A stretch of DNA of 64,000 nucleotides from Streptomyces malachitofuscus. GTDB taxonomy: Bacteria > Actinomycetota > Actinomycetes > Streptomycetales > Streptomycetaceae. Below, piece after piece: positions 8,797-16,469 of the stretch; within the stretch, counting starts at the first letter, position 1, and every line of letters starts with the position of its first letter. Where the stretch lies: assembly GCF_014650055.1 (NCBI RefSeq), contig NZ_BMUF01000020.1, positions 26,488 through 90,487 on the forward strand, read 5' to 3'. A model generated the notes under the pieces. The model was not told where the DNA came from. It saw nothing but the letters and a program-made list of their open reading frames with translations, and did not search any database. The translations under genes were made by a program, and so were the position numbers.

Positions 8797-8827
8797 AAGG
8801 TAGAACCTCGACCATGATTGAGGTCAA
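8797..8827 (-). promoter_or_regulatory. SoxR/MerR-type promoter of the ABC exporter
   Basis: On the minus strand: -35 TTGACC (8827-8822), a 19-bp spacer, and -10 TACCTT (8802-8797). The spacer is largely filled by an inverted repeat ACCTCAAT-CATG-GTCGAGGT (6 of 8 positions paired). A 19-bp spacer holding a CCTCAA-N6-TTGAGG-like palindrome is the hallmark of promoters activated by DNA-twisting MerR-family regulators such as SoxR. The annotated ATG at 8789 is the predicted transcription start. No merR-family gene is visible in the window. Confidence 0.7.
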
Positions 8828-8833
8828 GCACGG

Positions 8834-8857
8834 AGCGGCCCCTCTCCAGGGGCCGCT
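8834..8857. other. Strong hairpin in the divergent intergenic region
   Basis: Perfect 10-bp stem (8834-8843 with 8848-8857) and a CTCC loop. It lies upstream of the exporter promoter and 64 bp before the flippase-like gene, so it would sit in that gene's leader if transcription starts near 8814. It could be an attenuator or an insulator between the divergent genes. No anti-terminator alternative was obvious. Confidence 0.5.
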
Positions 8858-8921
8858 TCCCGGTCGTAAGGAGCCGTCCGGGCTGCCGCAACCCGCCGTT
8901 GGCGCGCGGCGGCCACGCTCG

Positions 8922-9857
8922 GTGGATGTGACGCGGACGATCCGCCGGATCCTGTGTGTGCTGCCCCTGCTGCTGGTGACCGTGATCGCGGTGCGGCACC
9001 GTGCGGTGCTGGCCGAGGGCTTCGCCCTGCTGACGACCGCCCGGTGGCCCTGGCTGCTGACCGCGGCCGGTGTCACCTGTCTGACCTGGGTGGCGGCCGC
9101 CTTCACCCGGCAGGGCGCGGTCGTCGAGCGGCTGCCCGGACGGCGGTTGCTGGCCACGCAGTTCGCGGCGGGCGCGGCGAACCACATGCTGCCCACGGGT
9201 CTGGGCGCGAGTGCGGTCAATCTGCGGTTCATGACGGTCTGCGGACTGACGCCGGCCCGTTCCTCCGCCGCCCTGGCGCTGTATCTCCTCGCGGAGTCCG
9301 TCGGCCGGGTGGGACTGCTTGCGGCCCTGCTCGTGGCGTTCCCGGACGCCCTGCGGTTCGGCTCGCTGCTGCCCGAGGGGGCGTTCGGCCCGCTGCTGCT
9401 CGCGATCGGTGCGGTGGCCGTCGTCGCGGTGGGGGTGCTCGCGGCCGTACGGCGGCTGCGGAGGGCCGTCCGTGCGTTCGCGCGGACGGCGTTGGGCGAA
9501 GCGCGGTCGGTGCACGCCCTGCCCTCCCGGGCGCTGGCGCTGTGGGGCGGGGCGCTGGCCTTCCCCGCGTTGCAGGCGACCGCCCTGGTGCTGGTGGGGC
9601 TGGCGTTCGGGCTGTCGGTGCCGCCCGCCCACATGGCGGTGGCGTATCTGGCGGCGACGGTCGCGGTGGCGCTGGTGCCCACTCCGGGCGGGCTCGGTTC
9701 GGTGGAGGCGGCGCTGGTCGTGGCGCTGGTCGCGGTGGGCGGGGCGGCCGCCCCGGCCACGGCGGTGGTGCTGGTCTTCCGGGTCATCACGGTGTGGCTC
9801 CCGCTGCTGCCGGGCGCGTTGACGCTGGGCGCGCTGGTGCGGCTGAAGGTGATCTGA
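8922..9857 (+). CDS. Flippase-like (lysylphosphatidylglycerol synthase TM-domain family) membrane protein
   Basis: About 311 aa from GTG 8922. Eight or so hydrophobic helices cover most of the length; the family signatures visible are AAGAANHMLPTGLGASAVNLRF near the N-terminal third and the C-terminal TPGGLGSVEAALV segment, both diagnostic of the UPF0104/LPG_synthase_TM superfamily. Members move or modify lipids; this one has no catalytic aminoacyl-transferase domain, so a lipid-transport role is more likely. Start is uncertain: ATG 8814 is in frame but lies before a strong hairpin and adds a non-membrane leader; GTG 8928 is also possible. No RBS is convincing. Confidence 0.75.
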   Translation: MDVTRTIRRILCVLPLLLVTVIAVRHRAVLAEGFALLTTARWPWLLTAAGVTCLTWVAAAFTRQGAVVERLPGRRLLATQFAAGAANHMLPTGLGASAVNLRFMTVCGLTPARSSAALALYLLAESVGRVGLLAALLVAFPDALRFGSLLPEGAFGPLLLAIGAVAVVAVGVLAAVRRLRRAVRAFARTALGEARSVHALPSRALALWGGALAFPALQATALVLVGLAFGLSVPPAHMAVAYLAATVAVALVPTPGGLGSVEAALVVALVAVGGAAAPATAVVLVFRVITVWLPLLPGALTLGALVRLKVI

Positions 9858-9908
9858 CCCCGGGCCGGGGTAGGGTCCCGGGTCCGACCAGCCGAGAGGG
9901 GCACTGTC

Positions 9909-10673
9909 ATGCCGGTCAGGACCGAGCGCCGGGGACCCGTCACCACGGTCGTCCTCTCCCGGCCCGAGGTGCGCAACGCGGTGGACGGTCCGACCGCCGC
10001 CGCGCTGGCCGACGCCTTCCGCGCGTTCGAGTCGGACGACGGTGCCGCGGTGGCGGTGCTGTGGGGCGAGGGCGGCACGTTCTGCTCGGGCGCCGACCTG
10101 AAGGCGCTGGGCACGGAGCGGGGCAACCGGGTCGGCGAGGACGGGGACGGGCCGATGGGGCCCACCCGGATGCGGCTGTCCAAGCCGGTGATCGCCGCCG
10201 TCGCCGGGCACGCCGTGGCGGGCGGCCTCGAGCTGGCGCTGTGGTGCGATCTGCGGGTGGCCGAGGAGGACGCCGTCTTCGGGGTGTACTGCCGCCGCTG
10301 GGGTGTGCCGCTGATCGACGGCGGCACGGTGCGGCTGCCGCGTCTGATCGGCACGAGCCGGGCGCTCGACCTGATCCTCACCGGGCGTCCGGTGGGGGCC
10401 GAGGAGGCCTACGGGATGGGACTGGCCAACCGTGTGGTGCCGGTGGGGCGGGCCCGCGCGGAGGCCGAGGAACTGGCCGCCGCCCTCGCCCGGTTCCCCC
10501 AGGCGTGTCTGCGTGCCGATCGTGCCTCGGTGCTCGGCCAGGAGGGGCTGGACGAGGAGGCGGCACTGCGCGGCGAACTCCGGCGCGGGGCCGCCGTCGT
10601 GGCGGAGAGTCTGGAAGGCGCCGCCCGGTTCGCCTCGGGGGCGGGACGGCATGGCTCGTTCACGGACCTGTGA
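9909..10673 (+). CDS. Enoyl-CoA hydratase/isomerase family (crotonase) protein
   Basis: 254 aa. Crotonase fold with the oxyanion-hole segments FCSGADLKAL (about residue 60) and AVAGHAVAGGLELAL (about 97), then RLPRLIGTSRALDLILTGR. ATG 9909 follows GAGAGGGGC. The catalytic Glu pair of true enoyl-CoA hydratases is only partly recognisable, so the exact reaction (hydration, isomerisation or dehalogenation-like chemistry on an acyl-CoA) is open. It is probably a monocistronic gene; the 169 bp to the next gene contain only a small 5-bp hairpin near 10807-10822. Confidence 0.85.
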   Translation: MPVRTERRGPVTTVVLSRPEVRNAVDGPTAAALADAFRAFESDDGAAVAVLWGEGGTFCSGADLKALGTERGNRVGEDGDGPMGPTRMRLSKPVIAAVAGHAVAGGLELALWCDLRVAEEDAVFGVYCRRWGVPLIDGGTVRLPRLIGTSRALDLILTGRPVGAEEAYGMGLANRVVPVGRARAEAEELAAALARFPQACLRADRASVLGQEGLDEEAALRGELRRGAAVVAESLEGAARFASGAGRHGSFTDL

Positions 10674-10842
10674 GACCGGGCGTGGTACGAACTGCCCCTC
10701 GGGATACGGCAGGATGAGCGATCGTGCCGACCGCAGGTCAGGGTGCGGTGCGGCACGCCTGGATTCCGTAGAACTCGAACAGGTGACACATGACACGACA
10801 TCACATACGGCCTTCGGCCGAGGGTTTCGCCGGGGGTGAGCG

Positions 10843-11940
10843 GTGACCCGCTCGCTCACCATGGACGATCTGGTGTACGCGGGGATCGCCCTCGTCGCCG
10901 GCGTCGTCGCGGCGTTCCTGTTCCGGATGCTGCTGCGCTGGCTGGGACGGCACGCCGAACGCACCAACTGGCGTGGGGACGACGTCCTCGTGGACGCGTT
11001 GCGCATGATCGTGCCGTGGGCGGCGATCGCGGGCGGCGCGGCCTCCGCGGCGGCGGCGCTGCCGCTGACCCGGACCGTGCAGCACAACGTCAACCAGACG
11101 CTCACCCTGATGGTGATCTTCGCCGCGACCGTGTCGGCGGCCCGGGTGGTGGCGGGCCTGGTGCGCTCGGTCACCCAGTCCCGTTCCGGCGTCGCCGGGT
11201 CGGCCACCATCTTCATGAACATCACCCGGATCCTGGTCCTGGCGATCGGCTTCCTGGTGGGCCTGCAGACGCTGGGCATCTCGATCGCCCCGCTGCTCAC
11301 CGCCCTCGGCGTCGGCGGTCTCGCGGTGGCGCTGGCCCTCCAGGACACCCTCGCCAACCTGTTCGCGGGCATCCACATCCTCGCCTCCAAGACCGTGCAG
11401 CCCGGTGACTACATCCGGCTGAGCAGCGGGGAGGAGGGCTATGTCGAGGACATCAACTGGCGGCAGACGACCGTCCGTGAGCTCTCCAACAACCTGGTGG
11501 TCATTCCGAACGGGCAGCTCGCCAAGACGAACATGACCAACTTCATGCGCCCCGAGCAGCAGCTGACCATCCTGGTGCAGGTCGGCGTGTCGTACGACAG
11601 CGATCTGGAGCGGGTGGAGCAGGTGACGAAGGAGGTCGTCGCCGAGGTGATGACCGACATCACCGGTGCCGTGCCGGAGCACGAGCCCGCGGTGCGCTTC
11701 CACACCTTCGGCGACTCCCGCATCGGGTTCACCGTGATCCTGGGCGTCGGTGAGTTCAGCGACCAGTACCGGATCAAGCACGAGTTCATCAAGCGCCTGC
11801 ACCGCCGCTACCGCGAGGAGGGCATCCGCATCCCGTCGCCCGCGCGGACGGTGGCGCTCCAGCAGGGCACGACGCTGATCCCGCCGCAGCGGGACGTGGT
11901 GTCCGCGCCGGACGACATGACCACGGCCCGGCCCATCTGA
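10843..11940 (+). CDS. MscS-family mechanosensitive channel
   Basis: 365 aa. N-terminal helices at about 10-30, 60-85 and 90-110, then the pore-lining TM3 and the conserved LGVGGLAVALALQDTLANLFAG stretch, followed by the beta domain (QPGDYIRL...GYVEDINWRQTTVRELSNNLVVIPN) and the cytoplasmic vestibule. It acts as an osmotic release valve in the membrane. GTG 10843 follows a GGGGGTGAG; ATG 10861 is an in-frame alternative. It ends 13 bp before a strong terminator. Confidence 0.92.
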   Translation: MTRSLTMDDLVYAGIALVAGVVAAFLFRMLLRWLGRHAERTNWRGDDVLVDALRMIVPWAAIAGGAASAAAALPLTRTVQHNVNQTLTLMVIFAATVSAARVVAGLVRSVTQSRSGVAGSATIFMNITRILVLAIGFLVGLQTLGISIAPLLTALGVGGLAVALALQDTLANLFAGIHILASKTVQPGDYIRLSSGEEGYVEDINWRQTTVRELSNNLVVIPNGQLAKTNMTNFMRPEQQLTILVQVGVSYDSDLERVEQVTKEVVAEVMTDITGAVPEHEPAVRFHTFGDSRIGFTVILGVGEFSDQYRIKHEFIKRLHRRYREEGIRIPSPARTVALQQGTTLIPPQRDVVSAPDDMTTARPI

Positions 11941-11949
11941 GGGCCGGAC

Positions 11950-11997
11950 GGGCGATCTCCCGCCGCGGCGGCCCGGCCGCGTGGCGGGAGGTCGCCC
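11950..11997 (+). terminator. Terminator of the mscS gene
   Basis: 15-base arms (11950-11964 and 11983-11997), 14 Watson-Crick pairs plus one wobble, with an 18-base GC-rich loop that can itself pair. It lies just after the mscS stop. Confidence 0.8.
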
Positions 11998-12036
11998 GGA
12001 ACTCGGCGTGGACCCCTGTCGAGCCGGGGCCCGTCA

Positions 12037-12048
12037 CAAGATATCTTG
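12037..12048 (+). promoter_or_regulatory. Palindromic site upstream of icd
   Basis: Perfect 12-bp palindrome CAAGATATCTTG, continued by ATGTCGAGC, ending 38 bp before the icd start. It is the only AT-rich palindrome in a GC-rich spacer and could be an operator overlapping the icd promoter. The binding protein is unknown. Confidence 0.45.
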
Positions 12049-12086
12049 ATGTCGAGCAATGTTGCAGACGTGGAGCGGAGCACCCG

Positions 12087-14306
12087 GTGACTGACTCGAC
12101 CATCATCTATACGCACACTGACGAGGCCCCGGCCCTGGCGACGTATTCCTTCCTGCCGGTGGTCCAGGCGTACGCCTCGCAGGCGGGTGTCGCCGTGGAG
12201 ACGCGTGACATCTCGCTGGCCGGGCGCATCATCGCCGTGTTCCCGGAGTACCTGACCGAGGACCAGCGCATCCCGGACGCCCTCGCCGAGCTCGGTGAGC
12301 TGGCGAAGACGCCCGCGGCCAACATCATCAAGCTGCCGAACATCTCGGCGTCGATCCCGCAGCTCAAGGCGGCGATCGCCGAGCTCCAGGGCCAGGGCTA
12401 CGCCCTCCCGGACTACCCGGACGACCCGAAGACCGACGAGGAGCGCGAGATCCGCGCCCGCTACGACAAGATCAAGGGTTCGGCCGTGAACCCGGTCCTG
12501 CGTGAGGGCAACTCCGACCGTCGGGCCCCCGCCTCGGTGAAGAACTACGCCAAGGCCCACCCGCACCGCATGGGCGCCTGGAGCCCCGAGTCGAAGACCA
12601 ACGTCGCCACGATGGGCCAGGACGACTTCCGCTCCACGGAGAAGTCGGTCGTCATCGCCGAGGACGGCGCGCTGCGCATCGAGCTCAAGGGCGACGACGG
12701 CTCCACCACGGTGCTGCGGGAGTCCGTACCCGTCCTGAAGGGCGAGGTCGTCGACGCCTCCGTGATGCGTGTCGCCGCGCTGCGCGAGTTCCTGACCGCG
12801 CAGGTCGCGCGCGCCAAGCAGGAGGGCGTGCTGTTCTCGGTGCACCTCAAGGCCACGATGATGAAGGTCTCCGACCCGATCGTCTTCGGCCACGTGGTGC
12901 GGGCCTTCTTCCCGAAGACGTTCGCGCAGTACGGGGACAAGCTCGCCGCGGCCGGCCTCACCCCGAACGACGGCCTCGGCGGCCTCTACAAGGGCCTGGA
13001 GAACCTGCCCGAGGGCGCCGAGATCAAGGCGTCCTTCGACGCCGAGCTCGCCGAGGGCCCGGAGCTGGCGATGGTCGACTCCGACAAGGGCATCACCAAC
13101 CTGCACGTCCCCTCGGACGTCATCGTGGACGCCTCCATGCCGGCCATGATCCGCACCTCCGGCCACATGTGGGGCCCGGACGGCCAGGAGGCCGACACCC
13201 TCGCGGTGCTGCCGGACTCCAGCTACGCCGGTGTCTACCAGGCCGTGATCGAGGACTGCCGGGCCAACGGCGCCTACGACCCGTCCACCATGGGTTCGGT
13301 GCCGAACGTCGGTCTGATGGCGCAGAAGGCCGAGGAGTACGGCAGCCACGACAAGACCTTCGAGATCCCCGTCACGGGCACGGTCCGTCTGGTCGACGGC
13401 AACGGCGACGCCGTCATCGAGCAGGCCGTCTCCGCCGGTGACATCTTCCGCGCCTGCCAGACCAAGGACGCCCCGATCCGCGACTGGGTGAAGCTGGCCG
13501 TCACCCGCGCCCGCGCCACCGGCGACCCCGCGGTGTTCTGGCTGGACGCCACCCGCGCGCACGACGCCAACCTGATCGCCAAGGTCGAGCAGTACCTGCC
13601 GGAGCACGACACCGAGGGCCTGGACATCCGCGTCCTGTCCCCGGTCGAGGCGACCAAGCTGTCGGTGGAGCGCATCCGCCGCGGCGAGAACACGATCTCC
13701 GTCACCGGCAACGTGCTGCGCGACTACCTGACCGACCTCTTCCCCATCCTGGAGCTGGGCACCAGCGCCAAGATGCTGTCGGTGGTCCCGCTGATGGCGG
13801 GCGGCGGCCTGTTCGAGACGGGTGCGGGCGGCTCGGCGCCCAAGCACGTGCAGCAGCTGGTCAAGGAGAACTACCTGCGCTGGGACTCGCTCGGTGAGTT
13901 CTTCGCGCTGGTGCCGTCGCTGGAGCAATACGCCGAGGCCACGGGCAACGGCCGGGCCAAGGTCCTCGCCGACACCCTCGACCGCGCCACGGCGACGTTC
14001 CTCAACGAGGACAAGTCCCCGACCCGTCGCGTCGGCGGCATCGACAACCGCGGCAGCCACTTCTACCTGTCCCTGTACTGGGCGCAGGAGCTGGCCGCGC
14101 AGACCGACGACGCGGACCTGGCGAAGGCCTTCGCCCCGCTCGCCGAGACGCTCACCGCCAACGAGGCCAAGATCGTCGAGGAGCTGAACGCCGTCCAGGG
14201 CAAGCCGGCCGACATCGGCGGCTACTACCAGCCCGACCCGGCCAAGGCCGCCGAGATCATGCGCCCGTCCGCCACGTGGAACGAGACGCTGGCGTCCCTG
14301 AGCTGA
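12087..14306 (+). CDS. icd: NADP-dependent isocitrate dehydrogenase, monomeric type
   Basis: 739 aa, the usual size of monomeric (IDH-II) enzymes of actinobacteria and unlike the ~420-aa dimeric type. Family stretches include LPNISASIPQLKAAIAELQ near residue 90, NPVLREGNSDRRAP (about 135) in the substrate-binding part, DASVMRVAALREF, VHLKATMMKVSDPIVFGH and IDNRGSHFYLSLYWAQEL. It converts isocitrate to 2-oxoglutarate and CO2, making NADPH in the TCA cycle, in the cytoplasm. GTG 12087 follows GGAGCGGAG. Codon use is more biased than its neighbours, as expected for a highly expressed gene. It is monocistronic, with a palindromic site upstream and an 18-bp terminator downstream. Confidence 0.97.
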   Translation: MTDSTIIYTHTDEAPALATYSFLPVVQAYASQAGVAVETRDISLAGRIIAVFPEYLTEDQRIPDALAELGELAKTPAANIIKLPNISASIPQLKAAIAELQGQGYALPDYPDDPKTDEEREIRARYDKIKGSAVNPVLREGNSDRRAPASVKNYAKAHPHRMGAWSPESKTNVATMGQDDFRSTEKSVVIAEDGALRIELKGDDGSTTVLRESVPVLKGEVVDASVMRVAALREFLTAQVARAKQEGVLFSVHLKATMMKVSDPIVFGHVVRAFFPKTFAQYGDKLAAAGLTPNDGLGGLYKGLENLPEGAEIKASFDAELAEGPELAMVDSDKGITNLHVPSDVIVDASMPAMIRTSGHMWGPDGQEADTLAVLPDSSYAGVYQAVIEDCRANGAYDPSTMGSVPNVGLMAQKAEEYGSHDKTFEIPVTGTVRLVDGNGDAVIEQAVSAGDIFRACQTKDAPIRDWVKLAVTRARATGDPAVFWLDATRAHDANLIAKVEQYLPEHDTEGLDIRVLSPVEATKLSVERIRRGENTISVTGNVLRDYLTDLFPILELGTSAKMLSVVPLMAGGGLFETGAGGSAPKHVQQLVKENYLRWDSLGEFFALVPSLEQYAEATGNGRAKVLADTLDRATATFLNEDKSPTRRVGGIDNRGSHFYLSLYWAQELAAQTDDADLAKAFAPLAETLTANEAKIVEELNAVQGKPADIGGYYQPDPAKAAEIMRPSATWNETLASLS

Positions 14307-14319
14307 CGCGAGCACGCCG

Positions 14320-14363
14320 CACGACCGCCCCGGCCGGCACCGCGCCCGGCCGGGGCGGTCGTG
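14320..14363 (+). terminator. Terminator of icd
   Basis: Perfect 18-bp stem (14320-14337 with 14346-14363) and an 8-base loop, 13 bp after the icd stop. Confidence 0.9.
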
Positions 14364-14436
14364 TGTCCGGCGTTGTCAGTGGGGTGTGGCACCTTGATCC
14401 TTCCACGCACCACCGACTTGCCCCTGGAGCAGCCGC

Positions 14437-15234
14437 ATGACCGATGTGCCGCCGTCCTTCGAGTTCGTTCCCGGCGACCCGGACTCCCCCGTGATCCTCC
14501 ATGTGCCGCATTCCGCACGGGAGATACCGGCCGCGGTCCGGTCCGGGATCGTGCTGGACGACGCCGGGCTGGAGCGGGAGCTGGACCACATCACCGACGC
14601 GCACACCGCGTCGGTCGCCGAGGCGGCGGCCCGGGCGGCCGGTGTCACGCCGTGGCGGTTCGTGAACCGGCTGTCGCGGCTGGTCGTCGATCCGGAGCGG
14701 TTCCCGGACGAGCGGGAGGAGATGCTGGCCGTCGGGATGGGGGCGGTCTACACGCGGACCACGCACAAGGAGGTGCTGCGGCCCGACGGGTTCGATGCCG
14801 AGCCGCTGATCGAGCGGTACTTCCGGCCGTACGCCCGGGCGATGACGGAGGCGGTCGAAGGCCGGCTCGCGGCGACCGGGCGGGCCGTGATCATCGATGT
14901 GCACTCCTATCCGAGCGCGCCCCTGCCCTACGAACTGCACGGCGACGGGCCCCGGCCGGAGGTGTGCCTGGGCACCGACTCCTTCCACACCCCGCCCGGG
15001 CTGCTCGCCGCCGCCCGTGAGGCGTTCGCGCGGTGCGGGGAGACGGGGCTGGACAGCCCGTTCGCCGGGACGTACGTGCCGCTGGAGTTCTACGGGAGGC
15101 GGGCGGAGGTGTCGGCCCTGATGGTGGAGATCCGCCGGGACGCCTACATGTCCGAACCGGGCGGCCCCGCAGGCCCGGGCCTGCAAGAACTCGCCTCGGC
15201 CCTCGCCTCACTGACCGACGCGGTGACCCGCTGA
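14437..15234 (+). CDS. N-formylglutamate amidohydrolase family protein
   Basis: 265 aa. Begins with the family motif VILHVPHSAREIP (zinc-ligand His in HVPH), followed by LDHITDAHTA, FVNRLSRLVVDPERF and the second metal region VIIDVHSYPS. The family hydrolyses N-formyl-L-glutamate (last step of one histidine-utilisation route) or related N-acyl amino acids. No hut genes are beside it, so the substrate is uncertain. ATG 14437 follows CTGGAGCAGCCGC. It stands alone, followed by a dispersed terminator-like element. Confidence 0.85.
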   Translation: MTDVPPSFEFVPGDPDSPVILHVPHSAREIPAAVRSGIVLDDAGLERELDHITDAHTASVAEAAARAAGVTPWRFVNRLSRLVVDPERFPDEREEMLAVGMGAVYTRTTHKEVLRPDGFDAEPLIERYFRPYARAMTEAVEGRLAATGRAVIIDVHSYPSAPLPYELHGDGPRPEVCLGTDSFHTPPGLLAAAREAFARCGETGLDSPFAGTYVPLEFYGRRAEVSALMVEIRRDAYMSEPGGPAGPGLQELASALASLTDAVTR

Positions 15235-15253
15235 CCCCGGCGTATTCAGCCCC

Positions 15254-15332
15254 TCCGGCGTTTGAGGAGCGGGGGTTCGGGGGCAGCGCCCCCGGGGACG
15301 GGACGGGAAGGGGCGGCGGGGGCGAAAAACCT
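15254..15332. repeat. Dispersed terminator-like repeat element, copy 1
   Basis: Contains a CCCCTCC...GGAG-C-GGGG stem, a second hairpin GGGGGC-AGC-GCCCCC (15279-15293), and the block AAGGGGCGGCGGGGGCGAAA at about 15308-15327 continuing AACC. The same block occurs inverted at about 25242-25267 after another gene. It sits between convergent genes, so it probably ends transcription from both sides. Confidence 0.7.
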
Positions 15333-15349
15333 GCCCGGTGCAGCGCGGC

Positions 15350-15838
15350 TCACGCCCGCAGCCACTCCGTGACCACCACATCCTCACCGGTGTGCAGCCG
15401 CAGGGCGAACGGCCCGGACGGAGCGGTGTCGGCACTGAACCGGCCCATGTCGTCCGCGGTCAGCGGAACGGTGCTACCCGGCCCCCCGAGCACCTCGATC
15501 CGCGCCGGCTGGGGCGGCAGCACCTGCCCCATCAACCCCCGCGCAGTCACCTCGACATCCAACATCACCTCACCCGCGCTGAACGTCAGCATGCGCGGCG
15601 CGTCCGTCACCCCCCGCACCGGGATGGCGTCGACCAGCGAGTCGAAGGTCAGCTCGGCCACGCGGGCGTCGAGGTCGTGCAGCGCGTAGGCGTCGATCGC
15701 GACCTGCAGCAGCGCCGGAGGCAGCGGGTCGAGGACCCCCGCGGCCTGCCGGAGTTCCTCCTCCAGCGCCCCGCCCTCGAAGTCGACGAGCTCGTCGAAC
15801 TCCTCGTCGAACGCGTCGTCGTCGTTCATGTCGTTCAC
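15350..15838 (-). CDS. Acidic conserved protein coupled to the sigma factor (CHAT-module accessory)
   Basis: 162 aa from GTG 15838, which overlaps the sigma-factor stop (GTGA); ATG 15829 is an alternative. The first ~30 residues are strongly acidic (DDDAFDEEFDELVDFEG). A helical segment follows (PPALLQVAIDAYALHDLDAR, then VAELTFDSL), then a C-terminal half that looks like a small beta sandwich (LTFSAGEVMLDVEV...VVVTEWLRA). It has no cysteines, no membrane segment and no signal peptide. I know no assigned function. Coupled synthesis with the sigma factor makes it a candidate sigma-binding inhibitor or the substrate of one of the two proteases encoded next to it; that is inference only. Confidence 0.75.
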   Translation of the reverse strand: MNDMNDDDAFDEEFDELVDFEGGALEEELRQAAGVLDPLPPALLQVAIDAYALHDLDARVAELTFDSLVDAIPVRGVTDAPRMLTFSAGEVMLDVEVTARGLMGQVLPPQPARIEVLGGPGSTVPLTADDMGRFSADTAPSGPFALRLHTGEDVVVTEWLRA

Positions 15839-16410
15839 GCGGCCCCCCGTGCCTCGAGCCGGGCCCGCAGCCGGCGCAGACAGCGCTGGCGCAGCGGTCC
15901 GATGCTGCCCACCGCGATGTCGAGCGCGGCGGACACCTCCTGATAGCTGGGCGGCGGTGAGGCGATCAGCACACGCAGCAACTGCCGGCACCGTTCGCCC
16001 AGTTCCTCGAACTCCTGCCACAGCCGCCGTACGCGTTCGCTCTGCTCCCGCGCCGCCTCCGTCTCCAGCAGCGACTGCTCCGGAGTGTCGTCCTCGCTGA
16101 CCCGGTCGAGCAGTTGCGGATCGTCGGTCAGCATCAGCCGACGCGCGTTCCGGTGCACCTTCAGGCACTCGTGCCGCGCGGTACTGGCCAGCCAGGAGGC
16201 CGCCTTCTCAGGTTCCCGGATCCGGCCCAGATGCTGGGCGAAGCGGAACCAGACGGTCTGGTAGACCTCGTGCGCGTCGGCGTCGGAGAGCCGGTGCGCG
16301 CGCACCACGGACCACACCAGGGGGCCCAGCCCTTCCACGATCGCCTTCCAGGCCGCCGCGTCGCCGTCGACAGCGGACCGGACCAACGCGCCGACTTCAC
16401 TACGCTCCAC
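15835..16410 (-). CDS. ECF-like RNA polymerase sigma factor
   Basis: 191 aa. Sigma region 2 (LVRSAVDGDAAAWKAIVEGL through VYQTVWFRFAQHLGRI and AASWLASTARHECLKVHR) and region 4 (CRQLLRVLIASPPPSYQEVS followed by a helix-turn-helix ending LRQRCLRRLRARLE), with no region 1 or 3. GTG 16410 has GAGGGG upstream; an upstream extension in the same frame lacks a sensible RBS. It probably drives this module or a stress regulon. It lies 59 bp downstream of the S8 protease gene on the same strand, giving the order protease - sigma - acidic protein. Confidence 0.88.
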   Translation of the reverse strand: MERSEVGALVRSAVDGDAAAWKAIVEGLGPLVWSVVRAHRLSDADAHEVYQTVWFRFAQHLGRIREPEKAASWLASTARHECLKVHRNARRLMLTDDPQLLDRVSEDDTPEQSLLETEAAREQSERVRRLWQEFEELGERCRQLLRVLIASPPPSYQEVSAALDIAVGSIGPLRQRCLRRLRARLEARGAA

Positions 16411-16469
16411 GGTCCCACCCCTCGTGTACGGCACGTCATGGTACGCCGTGGAAGGGACGGCTCCGGTCC

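Noticed and set aside
8814..8921. Earlier ATG for the flippase-like protein
   Set aside because: It would place a MerR-type operator and a strong hairpin inside or at the edge of the coding region and adds a non-conserved leader; kept only as an alternative.
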